A stretch of DNA of 64,000 bases from Hemicordylus capensis (Eukaryota > Chordata > Lepidosauria > Squamata > Cordylidae): positions 146,831,501 through 146,895,500 of the forward strand of contig NC_069661.1 of the NCBI RefSeq assembly GCF_027244095.1, written 5' to 3'. Below the pieces are notes generated by a model, which was not told the DNA's origin, searched no databases, and saw only the letters and a list, made by a program, of their open reading frames with translations. Each line of letters begins with the position of its first letter. The first letter of the stretch is position 1. This document shows positions 49,077 through 60,716 of the stretch, piece by piece. A program made the position numbers and the translations under genes.

Positions 49077-50300
49077 CAGGGGCGTAGCAAGGTTGGAGTG
49101 GGCCCAGAGACAAGATTTTAAAATGGGCCCCCCCCAAAGTCCAGGGCCTCCGCACACCCCAGGCCCCCAAGGATTTAAGTCTGATATTCCAAAATAAGTA
49201 TGCTGCCTGCAAATACATTTCACTGAATACACACACACACGTCACAATATATAGTGATATACATTGAGTACTATACATTTGTATTACTTTTAATGCCTAG
49301 AACACACTAGAAAGATGAATTATTAAAATGGGCCCCTCGCTGCAGATTAGCAAAGGAGACTTTCAAGCATGCAGGGTGAGCCTATGTTTGTTTTCTCAGA
49401 ATTCTGAACAAATTCAGTCAAGTTTGATTGCAGGAGGTTTTTCACAGGAGACTTTTAAAGCCCTTTAAGACACATCTCCTCTGGAATGGAGGTGCTGCAT
49501 TCACATGTTGGCCAGATTTACCCTGAAGTCCCTGCAAGTTATTGGGGAGCAGTTCACACACAAGAAAAATAAAATAAAATAAAAGCACCACACATGCTTC
49601 ACAGTTCTCACTCAGACTTTCTGGGTTGCAAAACAACTTGAACATAAGTGCATTTATAAATGAATGAATGAATAAATAAAATTAATAAAATACTGTTCCA
49701 GAAGTTTTTGCAATTTTCTGCCATGAAACAAGCCACGTATAGGACTTTTTAGATAGTTTTTTTTAAGTCAGCAAATTTTCCAAGCTGTTTCAAAATAAAT
49801 ATTCAGAGACTTCTCGGTCCCTCCCCCCCCCCATATCCAAGCCCTATGGCAAGCAGATCCCTATATATGGGGGGGGGGGAAAGGTAACCACAAAAAGGAG
49901 TTCACACTCTACCTGGCAAATGCTGGTCTGGGTTAAGCAGGGCAGCAAGGGATCTTCTGCTGCAGAGAACACTCGGGCTGCCTCCTCCTTCCTGGCTTGC
50001 TTGGGCCCTACTCGAGTTCAGGCTTCACTGCGGCCTACACGGAGGCCTCCGTGGAAGCCCCGCCCACCCGCCGATCAGCTGAGAGGCGGGAGAAAAGGAG
50101 CTCTTTGCCGCTTGCCTGCTGCTTCGATTGCGGGCCAGCAGAACAAGCAGGAGAGACCGCGAAGAGGGCAAGTGGCTGAGAGGCTATGGGGCTGGGCAGG
50201 GGGCAATGGGGAGTCACATGAGGTGTCCCTGGGGTGCCCCTCCAGGCAGTGGGGCCCCCAGACAACTGTCTCCCCTTGCCCTATCATTGTTACGCGCCTG
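49077..50300. mobile_element. Long non-autonomous hAT element, CAGGGGCGTAGC family
   Basis: A 1,224-base element bounded by a perfect 8-base duplication atgccagg (49069-49076 and 50301-50308). Ends are caggggcgtagcaa and, complementing the right end, caggcgcgtaacaa. It carries internal sequence absent from its short relatives, including a GC-rich part at 49920-50230. A 145-residue frame there shows no transposase motif and runs out of the element. Confidence 0.9.
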
Positions 50301-50308
50301 ATGCCAGG

Positions 50309-50844
50309 ACAGTATCTGTATGTTTATGGTTCCCTTGGACAATTCTACTCCCTCTGACTGTATAGAGGGGTGCCTTCAACTCTACACATATATATGTGTG
50401 TATCCACATGTTTAGCCTTGCCCCCCCCCCCCCGCGAGCTTGGAGTTACCCTAAATTGGTGCAGTATCATGTGTACTGGCAAATGAAATTCTTCCATGAA
50501 CAACATAACACAAAGTTTGGCCTAAAAGAAAGTCACTAGGTTTTTTCAGTGTTTCTGTTCTATTTGTTGTATCAATTTGTATAGGAAGGGAACCCAGCCC
50601 TTTCCTCTGGGTTGCAAGCACGCAGTCTCAGACATACCTCATGAAAGCCCTGTGTGACAGTAACATGTGCAATAGGTTTATGTCCCCTTCTCCCAAGGAC
50701 CGCTCTGTCATGAGAGTGCCTGGCCATTGAGACACACATGTGAGCTGGAGGCTGTTGCCACAACTCGTTTACTAGATCCATGCAAGGCCCTTGGGAAGTG
50801 TACCCCAACAACACCTTTCCCAGTCCCAGCAACTTCAGCAAACC
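50309..50844. other. Unassigned sequence
   Basis: No gene or known repeat was recognised. A run of C lies near 50420-50433. Confidence 0.3.
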
Positions 50845-51157
50845 CATAAGAACATAAAGAACATAAGAAGCTGCCATATACTGAGTCAGACCATTGGTCT
50901 ATCTAGCTCAGTATGGTCTACACAGACTGGCAGCAGCTTCTTCAAGGTTGCAGGCAGGAATCTCTCTCAGCCCTATCTTGGAGAAGCTAGGGAGGGAACT
51001 TGGAACCTAGATGCTCTTCTCAGAGTGGCTCCATCCCCTGAGGGGAATATCTTACAGTGCCCACACATCAAGTCTCCCATTCATATGCAACCAGGGCAGA
51101 CCCTGCTTAGCTAAGGGGACAAGTCATGCTTGCTATCACAAGACCTGCTCTCCTCTC
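50845..51157 (-). mobile_element. 5S-headed SINE, full length
   Basis: Minus-strand copy with a short-repeat tail (cataagaacataaagaaca), the body, and the 5S-derived head at 51065-51157 containing the complement of agctaagcagggt. Confidence 0.88.
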
Positions 51158-52105
51158 ATCAAACCCACTGTGTTAACCCCACAGTGTTAACACCCCCTCT
51201 GACAATCTGGTCTCCCCACAACACATATCCATGTGTTTTTTTTGTCCTGCACTGCCACCTGTCCTGCCAGGGATCATTCACATCCGTGGGGGCCTTGTCC
51301 TGGGATGCCTCGTGGCAGCCAATTTACATATGCCGCAATTTTGGTCCCAGCCCAGCCCATTTGTCTGTGGATGTAGGATCCATCCCTGCTATCTCCAGAG
51401 GTGCACTTGGTAATTTTGGAGCCCGGACCTAAAGGCCTTTGGAGGGCCCCCCTCCCCTGCAAATTAAGTATCATCATGCTCAGCTGGGTGACCACACCAC
51501 CCGGGACAGACTAAAGAGGATTTGGGGGGGGGGGCCCAGGGGCTGTCGAGGCCCTGAACTTCAGCCCGGAATTTCAGGGGTAAGAGTGCCTCAAAGTATC
51601 TCCCAACTCTGCCCATCTGAAACTACTTGGACAGATGGAGTGGACCAGACTTCTTAGTCTGGAAGGGTTGCAAGCAGTGGGGAAGTATGGAGTATGAGTT
51701 CTGTTATTAACCAGAGATACCAGGAGCCCCACATCAGCAGGGGTCCTATAGATGGATAGCCTAACTCATGAGAGTGCAGTCCAATAGTGACCCAAAGCTC
51801 ATGGTGCCTCTTCCCCCCCCCCCAGTGGACTAGCCATCTCATAACAAGGCTAATCCCAGACCAGCAGTCAGCATGGGGGCAAGAGTGTGTTGGGGCTTCC
51901 TGGGCTGCTTGGCCCAGGTCTATGAGTCCAACAGGATCCTTTGTCATGTGGACCTAACCTCAATCTCTTGCCTGTCCTCATATACATATTATCTCCTAGG
52001 AAGTCATCATGACCTCTTCCCAGAGTAACATGGCCCTTCACCATCCCACAGTATCAATAATTGTGTTTTTGTGAGACTGTATGGCTGCAAGTGATGTTAA
52101 GAAAG
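51158..52105. other. Unassigned, partly transposon-like
   Basis: 51400-51640 contains gggccccc-type runs resembling the CAGGGGCGTAGC hAT family, but no ends were confirmed. No gene is seen. Confidence 0.3.
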
Positions 52106-52545
52106 ATGTATTTATTTATTCATTCATTCATTGAATTTTTATACCACACTACCCAATTCGGCTCAGGGCGGTTCACAAACAAAACAAAAACAGTTAAAAT
52201 CAATCACCAATAAAAACAAAAAAAAATTAAAATACCATAAAACAATTTAAAAACCCTAAAAACAAAACAAAACCCGCAGTACATTAAGAAACAAAACAAA
52301 ACCTTACAACAACTTAAAAGCCTTGGAAGGCCATGCCAAACAAATAAATCTTAAGGGCTCTCCTGAAGGTCAATAAAGAGTTTAAATTACAAATTTCTGC
52401 AGGGAGCACATTCCACAGCCCAGGAGCAGCTACAGAGAAGGCCCACCTCTGGGTCACCACCAGACGTACCAGTGGTAACTGGAGACGGACCTCCTCAGAT
52501 GACTCCTCAGATGAGCAGGGAATGTATTTTCCCTGCTGGAGCTAG
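52106..52545 (-). mobile_element. L2-type LINE 3' region
   Basis: A (attt)/(attc)n start is followed by ggctcagggcggttcacaaa, an A-rich stretch, and a segment with gggagcacattccacagccc and agaaggcccacctctgggt, all known from squamate L2-type 3' regions. Minus orientation. Confidence 0.65.
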
Positions 52546-53436
52546 ATGATAAGATGTCAAAAGGCCACGATCATACTGGGCATGCCCCCTCAATGGTCAT
52601 GGCTAATGGTTGCCACTTTACTGATGTCCTGATGCCTTGCCCCTGGTCTGGTGATGTGTGCTTGCTGGAATGCAGCCTCAATGAACCAGGAAGCGGGAGG
52701 GGTCCCTCTGCCCAGAAGCCAGAGCTTGCAAAAATGCAGTTGAATGATCATCTGTGGGATGATTCCCGGCTTCACAGATTAACCAGAGGTCCATCTACCT
52801 GGGGGTTCACACTATGTCCAACGGGTCCCAAGTCTTCTAGTTCACAAACACAAAATCCAAATATCTCAAAAAGAAAAAGTGAAATAATTTGGCATGAACA
52901 TCCTTAAGCATGATCCCTGATTTATGCTCTGAGCTTGCTATCCAGACAGGTTGCCCTAGATATTTGCACCTGTGTAAAGTGATCCCTTTTCCCTACCCTT
53001 ATTTGGGCTATTCTTACCAATATTTAAGCTTTATTAATTTTTTTACTAATTCAAACTAAGTCAACTTTTTTTTCATAATCTTGGACCCCGTTTGCACATA
53101 CATGTTTATTGCATAATGCTTTGCATGTATAAATGGACCACCACAGATACACTATCTCAGATAAAACTTCAATTTCACTGATATGCAATACTTTTCAGGG
53201 AAGCCCATTTACACATTCAGCGGCCAGCCATCAACTGTAGAGAAGCAACAATGTGTGAATCAGACCTTGTTTTTAACAGATTGCATACTGCTGGAACAGC
53301 CGAGACGGTGCCTTCAGAGACATCCAATTTAAACAAACATTATTCACTAACATAACTTACTGCTTATCATATGCACTATTATAGTTGCTTTGAAATATTA
53401 AGCTCTACAAAACAAAGCTGCATTATTCTGTTTTAA
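52546..53436. other. Unassigned sequence
   Basis: No gene or known repeat was recognised. Confidence 0.35.
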
Positions 53437-53665
53437 AGGCAAAGTGTGCTGTCAAGTCAATTTAGACTGCTGGCACCCACGGAGCCCTGTGGTTTTCTTT
53501 GGTAGGAGGAATTGCCTCCATTGCCTCCTCCCGTGCAGTATGAGATGATGCCTTTCAGCGTCTTCCTATATTGCTGCTGCCTGATATAGTACCAGCGGGG
53601 ATTAGAACTGGCAACCTTCTGCTTGTTAGTCAAGCATTTCCCCGTTGCTCCACTTAAGGTGTACA
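53437..53665 (-). mobile_element. Sauria SINE (tRNA head, Bov-B-like tail)
   Basis: The minus-strand head has an A-box-like tggagcaacgg, the word gcttgactaacaagcagaag and a B-box-like agttctaatcc. The body includes the complement of atgatgcctttcagcgtctt. The tail ends in the complement of gctgtcaagtcaatttagac, the Bov-B-type 3' end that defines Sauria SINEs. Both promoter boxes carry mismatches, so it is probably not transcribed. Confidence 0.85.
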
Positions 53666-54028
53666 CTCTCCTTATTTATTTTGATATTTGTATCCCATGA
53701 TTTGGTCATTTGAGACAGTCAACATTGCTCTCTGGGCTTCTCTCCCATCTGCCCCTTCCTGTGATCATCCACTAGAATGTAATGGTAACATACAGAGAAG
53801 CACTTTGTATGAACCAATGATGCGGAGATACATTCAGCATCAGTACATTCTCTGATCATAATGATACTATTCAGTCCTGACCTGATTGTGGATATTGATT
53901 CTTTGTTCACTTGATTACAGGGTTGTACAAGCAATAGTTAAGGTGGGACCCTTTTAAAAACATGCTATTGTTATTCTATTTATTACAAAATGAAAACAAT
54001 TTGTCCTATCAGTATATTGCCTCCAGCC
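53666..54028. other. Unassigned sequence
   Basis: No gene or known repeat was recognised. Confidence 0.3.
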
Positions 54029-54207
54029 TAAGAGGCAGGATGCCTCTAAATACCAGTTGCAAGGGAGCAACAGCAAGAGAGGGGGCATGCCTTCACTTCT
54101 TGCCTGTGGGCTTCCCAGAGGCATCTGGTGGGCCACTGCATGAAACAGGATGCTGGACGAGATAGTCCTTGGGCCTGATCCAGCAGGGCTGTCCTTATGT
54201 TCTTATA
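54029..54207 (+). mobile_element. CR1 LINE 3' end
   Basis: aggcaggatgcctctaaata, then ggcatctggtgggccactgc, gggcctgatccagcaggg and the tail ttatgttctta. Severe 5' truncation is usual for CR1. Confidence 0.87.
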
Positions 54208-54765
54208 TCATTTGGCACAGAATATTTACAGAGTATTGGATGGGGTGAGATCTGTCCAGTTTTTTTTTAAAGACACACAGATGAGTTATAGCAGCAATTG
54301 GCATAACAGACAATATCATTTCAGGTGATTCAGCATGACCCAGCCTTTATATCTCACCTTTACATAACAACAGCTGAAACAGCAGCATAGAATTGGATTG
54401 CTCACCAACTGAATCTGAAGGCTATATGTTGCTCTCCTCTTCTTTTCAGTCAGCATGATTCAGGACTTTCCAGGTGTGAGAGTACAGTATAAGTAAGTGC
54501 ATTCCTGTAGACACTTGTCATTTAACTTCTTTATAAATTAAAGTTGAATTGTATAATCATTTTTATTTTGCTTTCATCTTGGCAGGAGCAAAATGCAGTA
54601 TTGCACTTTGTGAGATGTGAGACAAATTTGCCAGATCCAAAGAGCCATGAAAATAGTTATTCGAGCCCTAGGCGACTGCAGATTTATTTTTCATTAACAT
54701 CTCCCCCATTCTCCAGTGCTACATGGGAAGCCTCCATTTGAAACAATGGGGAGCTTCAAAATTAG
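54208..54765. other. Unassigned sequence
   Basis: No gene or known repeat was recognised. Confidence 0.3.
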
Positions 54766-55128
54766 TAGGGGTGTGCAATCAGGTTCGAATCTGAACTGGT
54801 TCAATATTGAACCAATTTGGTTTGAAGGTTCAGGGTTGAGCCAAACCACCCCCGGTTCAGCTCAGTGCTGGACCGAACACACACACACCCCAGTTCAGGG
54901 TTTCATAGAACAGTTTTTTGGGGGAAACAATCTTTCTTTTAACGTGTGCCCTCCAGGGGGCTTCTCCAAGGTGGCGGGGGGGGGGTCCAAAAAGGTTCCC
55001 CCTCCCCCTGTGGGCCTTTTCCTAAAAATCGCTCTGTTAAGATGTCTTCAGCCCTTTCTGGGCCTATTTCCCAGTGCAGTGGCCATTTTGGAGGCTGCCG
55101 CACCTGCGCAATGGGGCCCTCCAGTGGT
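54766..55128. mobile_element. hAT element, TAGGGATGTGCA family, right end lost
   Basis: Starts taggggtgtgcaatcaggtt and follows the family interior to ttttggaggctgccgcacc, then stops where the Gypsy-like sequence begins. No right end and no target duplication. Confidence 0.75.
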
Positions 55129-55129
55129 C

Positions 55130-55482
55130 ATGATTCACCAGGCAGTTGAGATCTAGAATAGAGCTTGTAATGTTCAGCAGTCACATTCAAAGTAGGGTTG
55201 AAATGATCATCTAAAGCTTGAAGAACAGCTTCATAAAGGCTGGCATCCCCTTCCAAGTTGGTAGGAAATAGCAAATGAATATATATTATTTGGCCTTCAG
55301 TGAAGCAATATAGCCTTCTGCTTTGCTGGAGTAAAATCAGGGTTCTGTATGTTGAGGAGGTAATTGTAGAAATAGGACTTCCATTGTTTCCAGGGAACAG
55401 CAAGTTTTCCTAGGGTGTGCTGGAAATTCTCTGTGGTGAGAGAATCCCTTTTTTCAATATAGCAGAGTGCACAGAGGCACAA
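55130..55482 (-). mobile_element. Ty3/Gypsy-like gag fossil
   Basis: Minus-strand words WKQWKSYFYNYL, KQKAILLHC, LDDHFNPTLNV and QLPGES fit the capsid-region gag of vertebrate Ty3/Gypsy elements. It is a broken fragment with several breaks, and only part of gag is present. It lies just downstream, in minus orientation, of the LTR at 55542-56151, as expected for the 5' end of one element. Confidence 0.7.
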
Positions 55483-55541
55483 ACACAGAGGATTTAGTTA
55501 GGCATGCATGTGTGATAAGAGTAAAGTAACTTGGAGCCAAT

Positions 55542-56151
55542 TGCTAGTTTCAAATCAATATAAAAGGTATTTATTACGGAACTCCATTCTAGATAGGAAA
55601 GTGAGGATTTAGGATCTCTAATCTATCTATCTAAATGGATGCAGATGGATTCACCATCTTCTCTGCACATATGGTGCAGGGCAAGAGACTTGCCATGTTG
55701 CAAGGTCAACAGCCAGGTAGCAAGAGAGAGAGAAGGAGGAAGGAAGTTGAATCCCCTAAGATTAGCAATCTACATTTCAAAGGGATAGCATCAGAGCAGC
55801 GGGAAGTGATGACCAAATGTCTTTGACCTTCTAGCCCTCTGACTTACTAGTCTGTCCTCCACTGTCTGAGGCAAAGAGACAGCGCAAAGTCCTTTACTTC
55901 CAACAGGGTGGACAAGAAAAAAGGTGGCCGTTGGATCTAAGTCATGCTGCAGTGGGCATCCAGTGAACAACAGAGTCCAGGATTGAGAAGGGGGAAGTAC
56001 CTTCAGGGGTTGTGCAGGTCAGGGAGCTGGAGAAGCAATCAGTAGCAGCAATAGTTGTTAATGCAACTACTCTGAGGTGATTGGCGAACACCCCTAAATG
56101 CATTCGGGCTTTGTGTCGGGAATTAGTGAACTAGGGTGGAACAGTCCCACA
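55542..56151 (-). mobile_element. Candidate 5' LTR of the Gypsy-like fossil
   Basis: On the minus strand it begins TGTGGGACTGTTCC and ends CTAGCA. It is followed after two bases by TGGCTCCAAG, which sits where a tRNA primer-binding site should be, and then by gag. An AATAAATA signal lies near its 3' end. No second LTR was found, so both boundaries are inferred from motifs. Confidence 0.55.
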
Positions 56152-57086
56152 TCAGTATAATTTTCATGCAAAGCTTTGGTTACGGGTTTTGAAGTTCAAA
56201 ACAAAGGAACGTTTTGTCTGGGGTTCAGGGGTACAGTGGAATAAGAAAGTTGATTAAAGCAATGTTATTACAAGATGAACCAGATAACTGCAAAGAGGAA
56301 ATTTAGCTTAGTGTCTGAATTGAAATAACTTCTAGGATAGCTAGAGAAAAGAGGCTTGAAAGAAACAGGTTTTCAGATTTAAGAAAAGGAGCGGGGGTAG
56401 AGTGAGCCCAGAGGGGCACAAGGATTATCATATGACCTCACCCTTCCTTTAGTGGCGACTGAACCTTCATGGCTCACATGCAACTGAAGGACCTCTTTCT
56501 TCAGGGATGGAAGCAGGTGATGAAGAAGTGAAAACAGCTCGGAGGTTAGGCAGCAAGGGTAAACCCAAAAGGTGTCTGTTCTTGTGTAGCCAGCTTCTAG
56601 TGGCAGCAAGATGGGCTGGATAGATCAGGCCAGATCGGGCCAGTGAGGAAGGCTGATCTGAAGGCTGGAAGCATGATTGGCACACAGAGCAAGGCTAGAT
56701 GTTATAGCAGGCACCAGGTTTAGTGTCCAAAACGTGGGTGACTCCAAATTGTAGAAACCAAATGAAGCACACTGGTTCAAGAAACCAGGGGCAATTATAG
56801 CCCCCAATGTTTCCTGAGATAACATTCCAGCTGCTATTCTTTCCTGGGAAGGGCAACTCTGGTGAATCTCAAAAGGATTCACTGTCTGTGTTTGCTGTGT
56901 GTGGGTAAAACACAATGATTTGAATGTGTTGAGACGAGCAACTCATATGTAAATGAAGTGAATGAACATGCACGTGTGGTATCTTTTAGGTCAGAAGAAC
57001 CTAGTAAACCAATCACTATTTTAATGAGTACACCTCTGAGTTCCTATCTCCCACTTAGCTCTTTAGTGAGGGGAAGGGAGTTGCAT
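56152..57086. other. Unassigned sequence
   Basis: No gene or repeat was recognised. Minus-strand frames at 56379-56915 carry no identifiable motif. Confidence 0.3.
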
Positions 57087-57270
57087 TTGCTGTGCCTTAT
57101 CTGACTTTCCTACTGAGGTGATTTGGCTTGTCTGAGGCAATTGCAGTGGAGGGGAAGTAAAGGGGTCAGTCTTAGAACATAAAGACCTTGAGAGGAGGCT
57201 AACTCGGAAGTTAAGTCTGGAGTCAACACAGACATTCCCTAATATCGGGAAAGGTGCAAGGCTAATCCCC
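57087..57270. repeat. Inverted-pair repeat, copy 1
   Basis: The complement of this segment matches 57882-58031, sharing ttagggaatgtct and aaatcacctcag with ggaaagtcagataaggcaca. This copy has about 60 bases missing from the other. Confidence 0.8.
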
Positions 57271-57529
57271 TTTCAATTTGCTAAGCTGCTGTTGAATCTG
57301 GGAATGTCCGTCCCACTGCTGGCTATGTGACTGGCCCCCAATATGCCAACAAACAGGAAATCATAATCCCATGAGACTCCTGATCACATTAAAAGTGAGA
57401 ACCACAAGCCTGTGGTCTCAGACATAACCAGAGAGGCTTCTGGGAGCCCAAAGAATATAGGCCCAGTAATTCAATGAAAGGAAGATGCAGGACCTTGCAC
57501 AAGCTTTACAGGCTCACATGCATAACTGT

Positions 57530-58152
57530 CAGGGATGTGCATGGAACCAGTTTGGAGGTCCTTTATGGACCTCCGAACCGGTTCGATTGACCGGTGGTTC
57601 CAAGGCGGGGGGCATACCTTTAAGGGTGTGGGAGAGTGCCCTTACTCCTCTTGCCCCATTTCCCCCACTGGCGATCCATTGAATAAGTCCATGTCAGGAT
57701 GGCAGAGTACCTCCCTGCTTCCCCAGTGTCCTCCTCAGACGGAAGTTAAAGGAAGTACCTGGTGCTCATGCACATGCCTGCCAGACAAGCACACAAGAAA
57801 GTGTGATGTGCACACGCACACACCCAGCACGCACACACACCCCAGGCACTTCCTTTAACTTCCGGCTGAGGAGGACACCAGGGATTAGCCTTGTACCTTT
57901 CCCTATATTAGGGAATGTCTAAGTAGACTTCAGAGTTAACTTTTGAGTTAGTCTGAGCTAAATCACCTCAGCAGGAAAGTCAGATAAGGCACAGCAAATA
58001 AGGCACAGCAAACAAGTCAGATAAGGCACAGACCTATTCAACAGAGTGCCGGCAGGGAAAATGCAATGGGAGGGGTAAGGGCACCCACCAACCCTTAAAA
58101 GTATGCACCCCCACCTTTGAACCACCCCCTGCCGGTTCCATACACATCCCTA
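57530..58152. mobile_element. hAT element containing an inverted copy of flanking sequence
   Basis: A 623-base element, cagggatgtgcatggaacca to ccatacacatcccta. The flanks ataactgt and atagctgt match at 7 of 8 bases. It has foldback halves (acttcctttaacttccggct complements agacggaagttaaaggaagt). At 57882-58031 it carries about 150 bases that are foreign to the family. Confidence 0.85.
57882..58031. repeat. Inverted-pair repeat, copy 2, inside hAT element
   Basis: About 150 bases matching the complement of 57087-57270. Near its end the word ataaggcacag recurs three times. Removing it would leave a hAT element of about 470 bases, close to other members. Confidence 0.75.
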
Positions 58153-59524
58153 ATAGCTGTTTCAAATTTTTTGTTGCCAAATGTTTTAGAACATTTCTTC
58201 CCTTGTAAACAGGAAGAAATCTTATGCTGGTTTAACTAAGACTTTAGTCAGAAGCAACTCCATTTTTCTCCTTCTCCTTCCCCTCCCTTTTCTTTCTTAC
58301 TGCTCCCCCATACTCTCTACAGGATCTCTGCTGGGACAAACATCCAAAGACTAAAGATTATTAGATATAATGCAACAGATATCAACTTTTTTTACCATTT
58401 GGACCTGGCAATCCTAATAGGAATTAATCTGCATGTCATTTTCAACCTATTATTTGAACTTTCAGAAGTGGGAACTGGTTTGTGTGTGGGGAGCGTTAAG
58501 CATGTGCTGTGCTGGGAGAAGGAATGTGTGGCAAATACCATATACACCATCTCCTTAGCAAACAATGTGCTTGCACAGCACTGGCAAAGATAAATATTTA
58601 TTAACTGCACAGACCTGCTAAAGTGAAATATTTATTAGTAACCTTATAAAAGCATTTTCTCACAGTGAGGCTGAAAGTAGCATGATACTTTTTTAAAAGG
58701 GAAATTTTATTTTATTTTATTTTTAATGACATTTAATACATACCCTTGCCTATATAAATTGTTGCTCCTGGTATAATCATGGCAGTCACATGTCTGTTTA
58801 AGAAGCCTTTGCTTATCAGATTGAATATCTTAACTTTCACATTATAACATATATTTTATGGACACATTGGTGTTTAAAAGGAAGTGAAAGTTGATTATTT
58901 CCCACTCCGGTATAAAAACAAGTCATTGAAAGAAACACATTTTCTCTCTCCTTGACCTTCCAGTTGTGACATATGGCCATTTTAAACAATTTGTTTCAAT
59001 TGGTGTATGAATGGTTGCATTGACTGCCTTTCTGTTCAAGTTCAGAGAGACAAATGACAATAGAGGGTCTTTGTCTTATAACTTTTGTATGAGGTAAGGT
59101 CTCCACAAATGTTACAGATAATTTCTTTTCTTGTTTTGGAAGCCAACCATGCTAGTTAATATGATAGACTTCTGGTACAATAATTAGAGTTCATAATTTC
59201 AGCAATCAAAGCAGGAGCTGAACAGCCAAGGCTTTGTCTGGATTCTTGTGAAATCAGCACAAGTATTTGGGAAAGTGTATTTGCGCTAAGCAGTAGGAGG
59301 GAAACACTTCTGGGTAATAAAATCTCCATTAAATTTCACCATTAGGTCATAACAAAACAAACAGTACGGAAACTACTCTCCCTCTTCACCCCCCACCTTT
59401 AAAAAGCAATTATGTTTCAGATACAAATTCTACTGAGGAATTCAAATTAGCATCCACAAGGTTACACAGGAATAAAACAGAAAGGAAGACTTCAGTCTTC
59501 AAGCTGTGTTAGAAGTACCACCTG
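58153..59524. other. Long unique AT-rich interval
   Basis: No gene or repeat was recognised. It contains AT-rich, repeat-free parts (58380-58700 and 59090-59250) of the sort often conserved as noncoding elements. Confidence 0.35.
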
Positions 59525-59985
59525 AGGCTATCCTCACAGTCATGCAAAATCGGTGTAAGGGAGCCTAGCCCAATTTTGCATGCGCGTGAGAACCACCAGG
59601 CTCACAGCCGAACCCGGTCTCAGGAAAGCGGGTCACCCGCTTAAACAACTCTCCCCTAAGCCCAGGTTAGCGGAGTGAGCGCTCCGCTAACCCAGGCTTT
59701 CTGATCGTGAGTTGCTGCAGTGCGGCTCCATGGCGCAGCAACTCACGAGTAGACCCCCAACCGGGAGGCTGAAAAGGGGTCTCTCCAGCATGCCCTGCAC
59801 ACAGCGCCCGATCCTCCCAACCCCCACCGACTCCGTAATGGACCTGGCAGTCGTGTGGGCGGCCACTTTGGCTGCCTGGAGCAGACTGACTGCTCGTCTG
59901 CGGGGAGAGCGGGCTTAGCTTGCTCTCCCCACAAACCCCATCTAGGCTCTTCTCAATAATCATGAGAAGAGCCTTCCTATCTGAT
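59525..59985. mobile_element. Hairpin-ended DNA element, family B copy 4
   Basis: The left hairpin is catgcaaaatcgg paired with cccaattttgcatg. The right hairpin is ggctcttctcaataatcatg with its complement gagaagagcc. The interior contains a palindrome around ccgctaacccaggctt. More diverged from copies 1-3. Confidence 0.62.
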
Positions 59986-60189
59986 CATGAACATTCAGGG
60001 CTGGAAGTAATCTATTACTGCACGCAACAATATTTGTGCCTAAAAGTAGTCGCTTTTAGCTACTGCTCCAAGGAATTCATCTAGAGTTTGAGCATATCCA
60101 GTTTGATTTTGGAGCGCAGATTCCTGAGGTGGATCACACAGTGCTTTGTTGGCCAAACTACAAGTTAATCCCACTGAAGACAGGATTAA

Positions 60190-60716
60190 TAGGAACATAG
60201 GAAACTGCCTTCTACTGAGTCAGATACTTGGTCCATCTAGCTCAGTATTGTCTGCAGAGACTGGCAGCAGCTTCTCCAAGGTTGCAGGCAGGAGTCTCTC
60301 TCAGCCCTATCTTGAAGATTCCAGGCAGGGAAATTAGAACCTCAGATGCTTTTGCCAGAGTGGCTCCATCCCCTACAGGGAATATGTTACAGTGCTCACA
60401 CATGTAGAGCCAGTGTGGTATAGTGGTTAGAGTGCTGGACTAGAACCGGGGAGACCCGAGTTCAAATCCCCATTCAGCCATAAAACTAGCTGGGTGACTC
60501 TGGGCCAGTCACTTCTCTCACAGCCTAACCTACTTCACAGGGTTGTTGTGAAAGAGAAACTCAAGTATGTAGTACACCGCTCTGGGCTCCTTGGAGGAAG
60601 AGCGGGATATAAATGTAATAAAAATAATGTAGTCTCCCATTCAAATGCAAACCAGGGAACACCCTGCTTAGCAAAGGGGACAATACATGCCTGCTACCAC
60701 AAGACCAACTCTCCTC
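60190..60716 (-). mobile_element. 5S-headed SINE split by a tRNA-type SINE
   Basis: Tail and body at 60190-60407, head at 60627-60716 (complement of gctaagcagggtgt and tttgaatgggagact). The insertion point repeats atgtag on both sides (60402-60407 and 60627-60632). Confidence 0.87.
60408..60626 (+). mobile_element. tRNA-derived SINE with intact Pol III boxes
   Basis: Starts agccagtgtggtatagtgg. The A box tggtatagtgg (60416-60426) and B box gttcaaatc (60460-60468) both match the Pol III consensus exactly. The body contains tgggccagtcacttctctc and it ends gagcgggatataaatgtaat plus an A-rich tail. It is flanked by the target duplication atgtag and is younger than the SINE around it. Confidence 0.9.

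Noticed and set aside
49920-50357. 145-residue plus-strand frame
   Set aside because: It crosses the right end of the hAT element and its target duplication, so it cannot be a conserved gene.
57087-58031. The two related segments as a pair of LTRs
   Set aside because: They are in opposite orientation and one lies inside a hAT element, whereas LTRs of one element are direct repeats.
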